Origin: an uncultured Lachnospiraceae bacterium
GTDB lineage: Bacteria; Bacillota; Clostridia; Lachnospirales; Lachnospiraceae
Reading direction: 5' to 3'
Length of the DNA: 64,000 nucleotides
NCBI GenBank assembly: GCA_947367855.1
Contig: CANBFE010000013.1
Location: 1 to 64,000 of the forward strand
Under the pieces are notes generated by a model. That model saw only the letters and a list, made by a program, of their open reading frames with translations. It was not told the DNA's origin and ran no database searches. Shown here piece after piece: positions 34,789-43,023 of this stretch. The position numbers and the translations under genes were made by a program. Within the stretch, counting starts at the first letter, position 1. Each line of letters starts with the position of its first letter.

Positions 34789-36771
34789 TTGGAAAGTAAA
34801 GATTATGAACAGATTCTGAATGCCATGCCGGAAACCGCAGTGTATGTCATTCGGGAAGACAATCACAGCATTTTGTATTTTAACAGGCGAGTACATACAG
34901 TTTCACCTCAGACCCGCATCGGAATGACCTGTCACGAAATCTGGACAGGTTCCTGCATCAACTGTCCTCTTCTGACCATAAAAAACAGGCAGGAAGGCAG
35001 ATCTATCAGCTTTAATCCCACTTTTGGCGGCGTAGTTGACATGGTGGCCACCAGAACCCTCTGGGAGGGCAGCACGCCTGCCTTTGTTGTCTCAGTCACT
35101 CCCCGCCTGGAAACAACAGGTTATATCTACCGTAAAATCCTGCGCGTGGATCTCAACAGGGATCGTTACGATGTCCTGAAACTGGAGCCCGACTCTCTGC
35201 TCGATGGTAAAAATACGGAAAAACTTTCCGTTCAGCTTGAGCTTTTCGCCGAAAGCGGCGCCATTCATCCGGATGATGCGGACAGGTTTATCGCATTTAC
35301 ACGGCCGGAACACCTCAAGAAGGCTCTGCAGTCCAACAGGCGAAAGCTGACCTGCATTTTCCGCCGCAGATGGATGGGAGACTTCCGTTGGAAACTGGTG
35401 GAAGTGGTAAAATGTTTTGACTACAGCGAAGACAACCAAATGGTAATTTTCTGTGTTCTGGACATACACGATGCCATGCACGAAGGTCTGGAACTGGAGG
35501 AGACTGCCGTCCATAACCAGGATATTCTCCGTACCGTGGGAGAACAGTGCTTCCGCATCTACAACATTGATCTGGGACACGGCACAGCCACGCCTGTTCT
35601 CGTGGACGGTGTGTTTCAGGAAGGGCAGGTCTCACCGCTTCCCGGCTGGGATAATCTGGTACGCTCCCAGATCATTCCCCTGCTCCACACTGCCTACCAA
35701 CGGACCTTTGAACAGAAATTTTCCCTGGAAAATCTCAGGCAGACCTGCTCCTCAGGGCTGCGGAAAAACGACCTGCTCTGCCAGTGGAAAGCAGGCAAAG
35801 CCTACCGCTACATTTCCGTAACCGCTTACTGCGAACGAAAAGAGAATGGCAACGTCCATGCCGTGGTCGCCTTTCAGGATGTGGACGAACGGGTCCGGCG
35901 GGAACTGGTTCACAGCCAGTGGGATATGCAGATGGCGGATATCTTCAAATCCCGCTACAGCAAAATGGATACGGTGCATCTGGACAGCGGACAGTGTGAA
36001 AGAATCTATTTCCATGATGAAAACGATCAGCCGGGTCCTCTTGTGGGCGATTACGAATACCATATGCAGCAGGCCCTGTATAACCACGTCCATCCCGATG
36101 ATGCCGTAAAATATTATACGCTCATGTCACTGGATCATCTCAGGGAAAAGGCCGCCGCAACGGAAAACTATTCCGAGGAGACCTGCCAGTACCGTCTCAA
36201 GGGAGATCCGGTCCACTGGATTGAACAGCTTATTATTTACAGCCGGAAGGAAGACGGTGTGAGAGTCAGCCTTCTGGGCCAGGACATCACAATGGAAAAG
36301 CGCCAGGAGGAAAGCCGTCTCCAGGAGCAGCAGGACCGCAATTATATCATCAGCTGCATAAGCAGCCTGTTTTTCTCAACCTATTATATTGATCTTGCGC
36401 ACAATACCTTCCGCGCAGTGACACAGTTAAACGGCGTCGGGGATTCACTGGGCAGTGAGGTAAACTGTACTGCCGCGCTGAAGATTTATGCGGACAATTT
36501 TGTCCATCCGGATGACCGCGCGGAATACTTAAACATCATGAATATCGAAAACTGGAGCAAAACGCTGCGTCAGTGGCATCCCTATGTCACCTTCACCTAC
36601 CGTCAGATGCCCGAGGCGGACGCTGCCCCCAGAAACTGTCGTCTGATACGCGCCACAGCCATACTGGCCCAGTTCGGAGAAGACGACTTACCGAAAACGG
36701 TAGTATATGTTGCCCAGGATATAACGGAAAGCGAGGATCTGATGAGACATGGACCATATTCTGGTAATTGA
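34789..36771 (+). CDS. Multi-PAS sensory protein without output domain
   Basis: A 660-residue soluble protein starting at TTG 34789 after GGAGGA. The first about 100 residues form a PAS-like domain with a Cys motif, TCHEIWTGSCINCPL. The rest contains about three further PAS_3-like units, each marked by H-P-D-D (IHPDDADRF near 159, VHPDDAVKYY near 434, VHPDDRAEYL near 572). No kinase, GGDEF, EAL or HTH domain follows, and there is no membrane segment. Its end overlaps the response-regulator cyclase gene by 23 bp, so it is probably the sensor half of a split signalling pair (inference). Ligand unknown; the Cys motif may bind metal or a cofactor. Confidence 0.75.
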   Translation: MESKDYEQILNAMPETAVYVIREDNHSILYFNRRVHTVSPQTRIGMTCHEIWTGSCINCPLLTIKNRQEGRSISFNPTFGGVVDMVATRTLWEGSTPAFVVSVTPRLETTGYIYRKILRVDLNRDRYDVLKLEPDSLLDGKNTEKLSVQLELFAESGAIHPDDADRFIAFTRPEHLKKALQSNRRKLTCIFRRRWMGDFRWKLVEVVKCFDYSEDNQMVIFCVLDIHDAMHEGLELEETAVHNQDILRTVGEQCFRIYNIDLGHGTATPVLVDGVFQEGQVSPLPGWDNLVRSQIIPLLHTAYQRTFEQKFSLENLRQTCSSGLRKNDLLCQWKAGKAYRYISVTAYCERKENGNVHAVVAFQDVDERVRRELVHSQWDMQMADIFKSRYSKMDTVHLDSGQCERIYFHDENDQPGPLVGDYEYHMQQALYNHVHPDDAVKYYTLMSLDHLREKAAATENYSEETCQYRLKGDPVHWIEQLIIYSRKEDGVRVSLLGQDITMEKRQEESRLQEQQDRNYIISCISSLFFSTYYIDLAHNTFRAVTQLNGVGDSLGSEVNCTAALKIYADNFVHPDDRAEYLNIMNIENWSKTLRQWHPYVTFTYRQMPEADAAPRNCRLIRATAILAQFGEDDLPKTVVYVAQDITESEDLMRHGPYSGN

Positions 36772-37666
36772 CGACAGCCGCACACAGGCGGAATATTTGA
36801 AATCCATTTTAAAAAGTGACTATGAGGTAACCACCTGCCAGACCGGACTGGAGGGCCTGGCGCTTGCCAAGACCGGACGGTATTCCCTGATTCTTCTGGA
36901 CATTATAATGCCGGATATGGACGGTTTTACCCTCTTGAGAACGCTGCAGGAATCCTTTCCCACAAGATACATTCCTGTGATTCTCATCAGCGGCCTCTCC
37001 GATGTGCAGCATGAGGAAAAGGGGCTTACTTTGGGTGCAGTGGATTATATTACCAAACCCTTCAGCCCCATAACCATCAGGGCCAGGGTAAATACCCACA
37101 TTAAACTGTACCATTTCCAGATGCAGTTCATGAAACAGGCCATGGTGGATCAGCTCACAGGCATTGCCAACAGAAGGCGTTATGAGGACGAAAGCATCAT
37201 GAAGTGGAGGGAAGCCGGTCGGCTGGGCCTTCCCTTTACTGTCTGCATGCTTGACATTGACAAGTTTAAGATATATAACGATACCTTTGGCCATCCTGCA
37301 GGCGACAAGGTTATCAGCGCCGTGGCAAAAGCCGCCTCCTCCTATCTGCAGCGTGCAACGGACTTTCTTGCCCGCTACGGGGGAGAAGAATTTGTGTCCA
37401 TTGTGATCGGACTGGACGCAAAATCCGCCTTTGAGTTTTTCCAGCTCATCCGCCGGGCTGTGGAGCAGCTTCAGATTCCCCATAATCCCGAATTCTCCCC
37501 CTATGTGACCATCAGTCTCGGCGGTGTCACCGTGGTCCCCCAGGCAGGGGATTCCTATGACGCCTACCTGAAAATCGCTGACAATATGCTCTATGACGCA
37601 AAAAAGCTTGGCCGCAACAGAGTAGTGTGGTCCGACGGAGGCAGGGAGCAGTGGCTTGAGAAATAG
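36749..37666 (+). CDS. Response regulator with diguanylate cyclase (REC-GGDEF)
   Basis: A 305-residue protein. Residues 1-120 are a receiver domain: DD at 8-9, phospho-acceptor Asp51 in LILLDIIMPDMDGF, Lys of DYITKPFSP. Residues about 135-295 are a GGDEF cyclase with active site GGEEF at 211-215, and an inhibitory I-site R-A-T-D at 202-205, five residues before it, so product feedback by c-di-GMP is expected. It should make cyclic di-GMP from GTP when the receiver is phosphorylated or bound. It overlaps the PAS gene by 23 bp, implying coupled translation. Ends two bases from the convergent AraC gene. Confidence 0.94.
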   Translation: MDHILVIDDSRTQAEYLKSILKSDYEVTTCQTGLEGLALAKTGRYSLILLDIIMPDMDGFTLLRTLQESFPTRYIPVILISGLSDVQHEEKGLTLGAVDYITKPFSPITIRARVNTHIKLYHFQMQFMKQAMVDQLTGIANRRRYEDESIMKWREAGRLGLPFTVCMLDIDKFKIYNDTFGHPAGDKVISAVAKAASSYLQRATDFLARYGGEEFVSIVIGLDAKSAFEFFQLIRRAVEQLQIPHNPEFSPYVTISLGGVTVVPQAGDSYDAYLKIADNMLYDAKKLGRNRVVWSDGGREQWLEK

Positions 37667-37668
37667 CC

Positions 37669-38568
37669 TTATATCTTTTCCTGGGACTTCAGCAGCTGGG
37701 CAATGAGATGTTCCACCTCATGAAGCTGTTCCCTGCTGCTTTCCCTGTGGCTCTGTTTCCGGTACTGGGAGGGCGACATCCCCTTCATGGCATGGAAGGC
37801 CTTGGTAAAGACCAGTGCATCGCTGTAACCGCAGGACAGGGCAATGCTCTCTATGGGATACGACGTGGAGTCCAGAAGCTCCCTGGCCTTTGTGATGCGG
37901 AAGGTAGTCAGGAATCTCTGGGGAGACATGCCCAGATAATTCTGAAACAATGTATACAGATAGCTTCTGTTGATACATACATAGTCCGCCACATCCGTCA
38001 CCTTGATTGGATTGCAGTAATTGCTCTGGATAAACAGCACGGCTTTCTTCACATACTGGTTTCCCTTATCCTCCTCTTCCCTCTCCACCACACCGGCGCT
38101 CTCTGCCAGAATGGACAGAAACACACCTAGTTGGCCGTTCCTGCGCAGATCATCCGCCACCCCGAAGGTATTGTGCTCCATCATGTCCCTGACAATATCG
38201 TATAATTCCTGGTCCCTGCGGCAGGAGAAAACAGGATGTATGGCAGACAGTCCCATGGCGCTCAGGTACTCTCCTGCCCGGCTTCCCCCAAATCCCACCC
38301 ACAGATAGCTCCAGGGCTCCTTTTCGTCTGCCTGGTAAAAGGCCAGCTCATTTGGCTGAATCAGGAAACCATACCCTGCCTCCAGACGGTATTCTTTATC
38401 ATGAAACCGAAACAGCCCTCTGCCGTCCAACACATAATGAATGAGATAATGGGGTTTGGAGGCCGGCCCGAAACTGTGCAGGCTTTCCGTCCGGGAACAG
38501 CCGCAGCAGTTCACATACAGGCTTCCGGCTTTGTCATTTTCAAAATCCAGTTTAAACGCTTTCTCCAT
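37669..38568 (-). CDS. AraC-family transcriptional regulator
   Basis: A 299-residue regulator with a cupin-like N-terminal sensor domain (about 25-150; HYVLDGRGLFRFHDKEYRLEAGYGF) and a C-terminal double helix-turn-helix (about 190-285; INRSYLYTLFQNYLGMSPQRFL, and SYPIESIALSCGYSDALVFTKAF with MKGMSPSQYRKQ). Such proteins respond to sugars or related ligands. It is the last gene of a five-gene minus-strand run and follows the aldo/keto reductase by 36 bp, which it might regulate. Confidence 0.92.
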   Translation of the reverse strand: MEKAFKLDFENDKAGSLYVNCCGCSRTESLHSFGPASKPHYLIHYVLDGRGLFRFHDKEYRLEAGYGFLIQPNELAFYQADEKEPWSYLWVGFGGSRAGEYLSAMGLSAIHPVFSCRRDQELYDIVRDMMEHNTFGVADDLRRNGQLGVFLSILAESAGVVEREEEDKGNQYVKKAVLFIQSNYCNPIKVTDVADYVCINRSYLYTLFQNYLGMSPQRFLTTFRITKARELLDSTSYPIESIALSCGYSDALVFTKAFHAMKGMSPSQYRKQSHRESSREQLHEVEHLIAQLLKSQEKI

Positions 38569-38604
38569 ACCGGCCCCTCTGACTTTCTCTCCCCGTCTCT
38601 TTGA

Positions 38605-39741
38605 TTAAAATACAAATTCTTTCCTGTCCAGATCTGCCTGTACCTTTTCCAGGTCCTCCCTGATATGCAGCTTCTGGGGACAGGCATTCTCGCACTTTCC
38701 GCATTTCACACAGTTTCTGGCCTGTTTTTCCTCTCCCAGTCCGTTTTCCCAACTGTTTTTGACCATATTGTAATTCTGGTACATGTGGTAAGTATTCCAA
38801 ACCCGGAAATTTCCCGGAATATCCACCCCTGCGGGACAGGGCATACAATACCTGCAGGCCGTGCAGCCGTTCTGCACCCGGCTGTTAATCAGCGCCACAA
38901 TGCCGTCTATGGTTTCCTTCTCCTGTTCCGAAAGTGTCCGGAAAACGGAAAATGTCTTCAGATTGTCATCCAGCTGCTCCATGGTGCTCATACCGCTCAA
39001 AACAACCTTCACATTGGGCAGGCTGCCCACCCAACGCAGGGCAAAGGAAGCAGTGGAAGCCTCCGGATCCAGCTCCCGGAATTTTCCCGTAATGTCATCT
39101 GCAAAGGCTGCAAGGGAGCCGCCCTTGACAGGCTCCATAATTACCAGAGGCACATTTTTCTCCTGGGTGAGACGGTAGCCCTTAAGCCCTGCCTGGCTTT
39201 CCATATCCATATAGTTCAGCTGAATCTGACAAAAATCCCAGTCCCTGTAGTTCAGAATTTCCTCAAATGCCTCGTAGCCGTCATGGAAGGAAAATCCCAG
39301 GTATTTTATCTTTCCCTCTGCCTTCAGTCTCTCCAGTCTTTCCACCACGCCCATCTGCGCCATTTTCCGGAAACTGTCCCCGCTCAGGGCATGCATCAGG
39401 TAAAAGTCTATGTAATCCGTCCGCAGTCTCTGCAGCTGTTCCTCAAAGATCCTGTCCGCATCCTCAGCAGCCTCCACCTTCCAGCAGGGCAGCTTTGTCG
39501 CAAGGTAAAAGGAATTCCTGTCATACTTCTCCAAAACCCTGCCCACAAAGGGTTCACTGTCACCATTGTGATAGGGGTAAGCGGTATCAATATAATTTAC
39601 CCCGGCGGCAATGGCTTTATCAAGCATCCTTTCCGCTTCCGGTTCGTCAATCTTTCCCTCCGCAGTAACCGGAAACCGCATACAGCCGAATCCCAGCAGA
39701 GAAGTCTCAATCCCCAGATTTTCCATCTTTCTTTTTTCCAT
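38605..39741 (-). CDS. Aldo/keto reductase with C-terminal 4Fe-4S domain
   Basis: A 378-residue protein. Residues about 1-270 are an NADPH-type aldo/keto reductase barrel: LGFGCMRFP, NYIDTAYPYHNG (Asp and Tyr), YLATKLP (Lys) and FYLMHALSGD (His). Residues about 285-370 hold two ferredoxin-like Cys clusters, CTACRYCMPCPAG and CVKCGKCENACPQ, suited to two 4Fe-4S centres. Such fusions are common in anaerobes; the substrate is unknown. GGAGG precedes the ATG. It follows the CapA-like gene by 36 bp. Confidence 0.93.
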   Translation of the reverse strand: MEKRKMENLGIETSLLGFGCMRFPVTAEGKIDEPEAERMLDKAIAAGVNYIDTAYPYHNGDSEPFVGRVLEKYDRNSFYLATKLPCWKVEAAEDADRIFEEQLQRLRTDYIDFYLMHALSGDSFRKMAQMGVVERLERLKAEGKIKYLGFSFHDGYEAFEEILNYRDWDFCQIQLNYMDMESQAGLKGYRLTQEKNVPLVIMEPVKGGSLAAFADDITGKFRELDPEASTASFALRWVGSLPNVKVVLSGMSTMEQLDDNLKTFSVFRTLSEQEKETIDGIVALINSRVQNGCTACRYCMPCPAGVDIPGNFRVWNTYHMYQNYNMVKNSWENGLGEEKQARNCVKCGKCENACPQKLHIREDLEKVQADLDRKEFVF

Positions 39742-39777
39742 TTTTCCATCCTCCGTTTTTTTGTCTATTATTTTTTA

Positions 39778-41010
39778 TTATTCCGTTTTCAGCAAATACC
39801 CTTCCTGGTCAAATTCCACGCCAAAGTCCCTGCTGCATTCATTTATCTTATCCAGAATCCTCCGGAACTCTTCCCCCTCTGCCGGTGTTGGTTTATAGTC
39901 GTTCCTGCTGCCCACAGAGCTCACCGAACAGGGAATCACGCGTATCTCCCGGTCCTCCTGCTTTTCCCCGTCAAGAAAGGTGAATGTCTGCTGGAAAATC
40001 ATGCAGTCCTTGTCCGGCGGATTCCGGTTTGCCCCGAAGCAGAAATTGCCCAGGCTGTACACGATATATTTTCCCTGGTACTCCTCTATTCCCTGCAGTA
40101 CATGGGGGTGGTGGCCGATCACCAGGTCATATCCCCAGTCAATGCATTTTCTGCCAAGGCTCTTCTGGTAATCCTCAGGATAATACTCCCGCTCGATTCC
40201 CCAGTGGCAGCATGCAAAGACCAGATCGGCGCCCTCCTCACGAAGCTGCTCCACCCCCTCACGAAGATAGTTTTCCACACCGGCGCCCTGTTCCACTTCG
40301 TTGACGGACACAATCCCGATCTGTATGCCACGGGTCTCAAACATGCAGTAATTACCGTCATAGGCATAGAGGATTCCTGCCCCCTCCAGAGCCTCCACCG
40401 TATCCAGAGTGCCCTGCTCTCTGTAGTCAAGCCTGTGGTTATTTGCCATGCTCACTGCTTCCACACTGCCTGCCGTCAGAATGTTAACGTATTCCGGATC
40501 ACCGGAAATACAGTAGGTCTGTCCTTCCAGGAAATTCCCGGAGCGGGTCAGCGGCCCCTCCAGATTTACCAGGGTCAAATCATCCTCCGAAAAAATACCG
40601 CTTACATTTTCGAAAAAATAACCGTCCCCAACCCCCTGGTCATAGGTCTGGCGAAAGGAGACCTCGTATCCCTGCCCGATATAATTCCCCAGTGTCACAT
40701 CCCCTGCAGCCGAAACGGTTATCCGCACCTCTTCCGGACTTCCGCCGCCCGGAGGCTCCGGAGATTCTCCGGCTCCGACAGACTCCGGGCTGCCCTCCTC
40801 CGGCCGGGATTCTGCAGATTCATTGCCCTCCCGGTCCTCTTCCTCTGCCGGAATACTGTCTGCCCCGGTACCGGATTCCTGTTCTTCTTCCCTCAGCTCC
40901 ACAGTCTCTAGCTCCATGGCTGAAGCCGGCACATTTTCCCTGTTTCCGCAGGCCCCAAGCATCAATGGAATGATCAGCAGTACAGACAGTGTCCTTTTTC
41001 TTTCCTTCAT
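39778..41010 (-). CDS. CapA-family lipoprotein (PGA-capsule synthesis-like)
   Basis: A 410-residue lipoprotein: the signal peptide ends LMLGACGNRE, Cys21 being lipidated. Residues about 30-90 are an acidic disordered linker. The rest is a CapA/PgsA metallophosphatase-like domain: SAAGDVTLGNYIG, LVNLEGPLT, SMANNHRLDYREQGT, FACCHWGIEREYYP and IDWGYDLVIGHHPHVLQGIE. CapA is required for poly-gamma-glutamate capsule export in Bacillus, but most relatives have no proven role and no capBC-like partners are seen here. Neighbours are an LCP protein and a small membrane protein, in keeping with surface polymers. Confidence 0.9.
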   Translation of the reverse strand: MKERKRTLSVLLIIPLMLGACGNRENVPASAMELETVELREEEQESGTGADSIPAEEEDREGNESAESRPEEGSPESVGAGESPEPPGGGSPEEVRITVSAAGDVTLGNYIGQGYEVSFRQTYDQGVGDGYFFENVSGIFSEDDLTLVNLEGPLTRSGNFLEGQTYCISGDPEYVNILTAGSVEAVSMANNHRLDYREQGTLDTVEALEGAGILYAYDGNYCMFETRGIQIGIVSVNEVEQGAGVENYLREGVEQLREEGADLVFACCHWGIEREYYPEDYQKSLGRKCIDWGYDLVIGHHPHVLQGIEEYQGKYIVYSLGNFCFGANRNPPDKDCMIFQQTFTFLDGEKQEDREIRVIPCSVSSVGSRNDYKPTPAEGEEFRRILDKINECSRDFGVEFDQEGYLLKTE

Positions 41011-41024
41011 ATTTCTTTTCCCTG

Positions 41025-41333
41025 TTACCTTTTTTTAAGCATTTTCCGTTCGGCCTTATTATAGACCACCATAACCAGGAAGGCTTCTCCGATCAGCGCC
41101 AGTGTGCTGACAACACTGACCCATCCCCCGAAAACCGCGCCTATATATAAGGTCAGTTCGGCAAATATGCAAAAACCAATCACCAGCATTCCGCAGAATT
41201 TATTATACTTTTTCACATCTGTCACTTCAATGGGACGTTTGTTGAATACTTTATTTCTCTCCTGACAGTTAAAAATCTTTACCGCCACGTTCATACACAT
41301 CAGCGCTACAAATAAAAAAATAATAAAATCCAT
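41025..41333 (-). CDS. Small membrane protein, DUF3784-like
   Basis: A 102-residue protein with three hydrophobic segments (about 1-19, 43-62 and 66-90) and a basic stretch between the first two (ERNKVFNKRPIEV). It resembles DUF3784 proteins in size and layout, but the match is by eye and weak. GGGAGG lies seven bases before the ATG. It sits 17 bp after the LCP gene and 14 bp before the CapA-like gene, so it is cotranscribed with both. Confidence 0.65.
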   Translation of the reverse strand: MDFIIFLFVALMCMNVAVKIFNCQERNKVFNKRPIEVTDVKKYNKFCGMLVIGFCIFAELTLYIGAVFGGWVSVVSTLALIGEAFLVMVVYNKAERKMLKKR

Positions 41334-41350
41334 GTCCGCCTCCCTGTTCC

Positions 41351-42853
41351 TCAGTCTCCGCTCTGTTTCTCTCCATACAGTTTTTCTTTCAGATATCTGA
41401 TATTTGCATCAAAATCCACCTCTAGCACGGCCATTTTCCGAATGGTCACATCCCGGTATGTCCCCGGCTGCGGAATGCTGTCCGACACAATATCGTAGGT
41501 GAGCATCTTTCCCGCCATCAGGCTCAGACGGAAGCACTCTCCCTGTGTCAGGTTTGTGGTCAGATTGGGCAGCAGCCCATCCATCAGTCCTCCGGCGTTT
41601 GTCAGCAGGGCCGAGGGCAGCTTCCTGATCACGGCCGTCAGCACCTTTCTCTGGCGGTCCGTTCTGCCGAAATCCGTCCCCAGATAGCGGTTTCTGCTGT
41701 AAGCCAGGGCCTGTGGTCCGTTTAGATGCACAGGCCCGTTATCCCCGGCTGCAGGGTCCATGTTATCTGTCCCCTGGGGCCTGTCCGTCAGCATATTGTA
41801 CTCCACCAGATATCCGTTGACATATTCTATCTCTTCTCTGGTCAGCTCCAGTTCTATCCCGTCCACTGCGTCCACCAGACCCGCAAATGCCTCAAAGTTT
41901 ACCAAAACATAGCGGTTGACGGAGATATCAAGATTTTTCTCTATGGTCTCCATGAGAAGCTCTGCACCCCCAAAGGAATAGGCCGCATTCAGGCGGTTCC
42001 CGTCACGTCCCGGAATATCCACATACATATCCCGAAGCAGTGATGTCATGTAAATGGTCTTGGTTCTGCTGCTGATGGACAGAAGGATCATGGCATCGGA
42101 CCGGCCGTCCTCCCCGTTTTCCCGGGAATCGTTTCCAATGAGCAGTATGTTCACCACACCGTCTTCCTGTATTGGCGCGTCGGCAACGGACTCCACCTCA
42201 TGGTAGGTCATCTTTCCGTAGACCACGCCCACCAGCTGATACATCCCCACGCCCAGCACCGCAAACACAATGGCAACTGCAATGAGAAACTTCACCAGAC
42301 GATGCTTCTTTTTGCGCTTTTTCTTTTGAGATCCCTTTGATCTGGACGCTCTTTTGGTCATTTCCGGCTCCTCCCGCACACGTTTGCCCCCATGGGAAGC
42401 TTTTCCTCTCCCGGGCTGTGCCTTTTCCCGCGCCGGAGCAGGCTCCCTCTCCCGGACACAGGCCTTCCTGCCTGAGGGTTTACTGTCCCAGTCATACAAA
42501 TCCTCCTGCCATTCCTCTTCCTCCGGTTCATACTCCTCTGGTTCATACTCCTTCGGTGCATACTCCTTCGGAGCATACTCTTTCAGAGTACGGGAATCCC
42601 GGGCGTATGCCTCTTCTGTGTCATATCTCTCCCTGCGGCGACAGGTTTCCTCCTCCATTCCAATAATATGAACGGATTTCCCGGCGCCCTGACGCGGCCC
42701 GGCCGGTTCTGCGGCCTGCCCCAGTTCCTTCTCCAGAAATTCTTCCAATCCCCGTTGGATCTGTTCCATTTCGTTTCCGTTTTTCTTCTCCATGAAATAA
42801 GGTATCCTTTCACTGCCCTGTCCCGGGTTAAACCGTTTCCGCGCTGCAGCCAT
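41351..42853 (-). CDS. LCP-family (LytR-CpsA-Psr) wall-polymer ligase
   Basis: LCP proteins attach polyprenyl-linked glycopolymers such as teichoic acids or capsule to peptidoglycan outside the membrane. The 500-residue product has a long acidic cytosolic N-tail with E-Y-x-P-K/E repeats (about 85-115), a basic patch, one membrane segment (about 188-210) and the LCP domain (about 240-460): NILLIGNDSRENGEDGRSDA, LLRDMYVDIPGRDGNRLNAAY, and ALAYSRNRYLGTDFGRTDRQ, with the conserved Asp and Arg residues. ATG 42853 follows AAGGGA; an inner ATG at 42793 is possible. Head of the five-gene run, divergent from the 5'-nucleotidase. Confidence 0.9.
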   Translation of the reverse strand: MAAARKRFNPGQGSERIPYFMEKKNGNEMEQIQRGLEEFLEKELGQAAEPAGPRQGAGKSVHIIGMEEETCRRRERYDTEEAYARDSRTLKEYAPKEYAPKEYEPEEYEPEEEEWQEDLYDWDSKPSGRKACVREREPAPAREKAQPGRGKASHGGKRVREEPEMTKRASRSKGSQKKKRKKKHRLVKFLIAVAIVFAVLGVGMYQLVGVVYGKMTYHEVESVADAPIQEDGVVNILLIGNDSRENGEDGRSDAMILLSISSRTKTIYMTSLLRDMYVDIPGRDGNRLNAAYSFGGAELLMETIEKNLDISVNRYVLVNFEAFAGLVDAVDGIELELTREEIEYVNGYLVEYNMLTDRPQGTDNMDPAAGDNGPVHLNGPQALAYSRNRYLGTDFGRTDRQRKVLTAVIRKLPSALLTNAGGLMDGLLPNLTTNLTQGECFRLSLMAGKMLTYDIVSDSIPQPGTYRDVTIRKMAVLEVDFDANIRYLKEKLYGEKQSGD

Positions 42854-42957
42854 GCAATACAGTCCCTTGCACTATACCATATATTATAGCACTCGTCACC
42901 AAAAGAAACATTAATTTTTTTAAACAATCTCCGGTATGCTCCCAGGCGTTTTGAACC

Positions 42958-42985
42958 TTGACTTTCCATGCGCATTCGGTATAAA
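42958..42985 (+). promoter_or_regulatory. Predicted sigma-A promoter of the 5'-nucleotidase gene
   Basis: TTGACT (42958-42963), 16-base spacer, TATAAA (42980-42985), about 35 bp before the gene. A TATAAT for the divergent LCP gene lies near 42885-42890 on the minus strand, without a clear -35 box. Confidence 0.5.
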
Positions 42986-43023
42986 ATACAAGGACATACC
43001 TGAACAGAAAGGAAAACACTCTC

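Noticed and set aside
38665..40911. A 748-codon plus-strand open frame
   Set aside because: Antisense of the aldo/keto reductase and CapA-like genes; low-complexity composition of a shadow frame.
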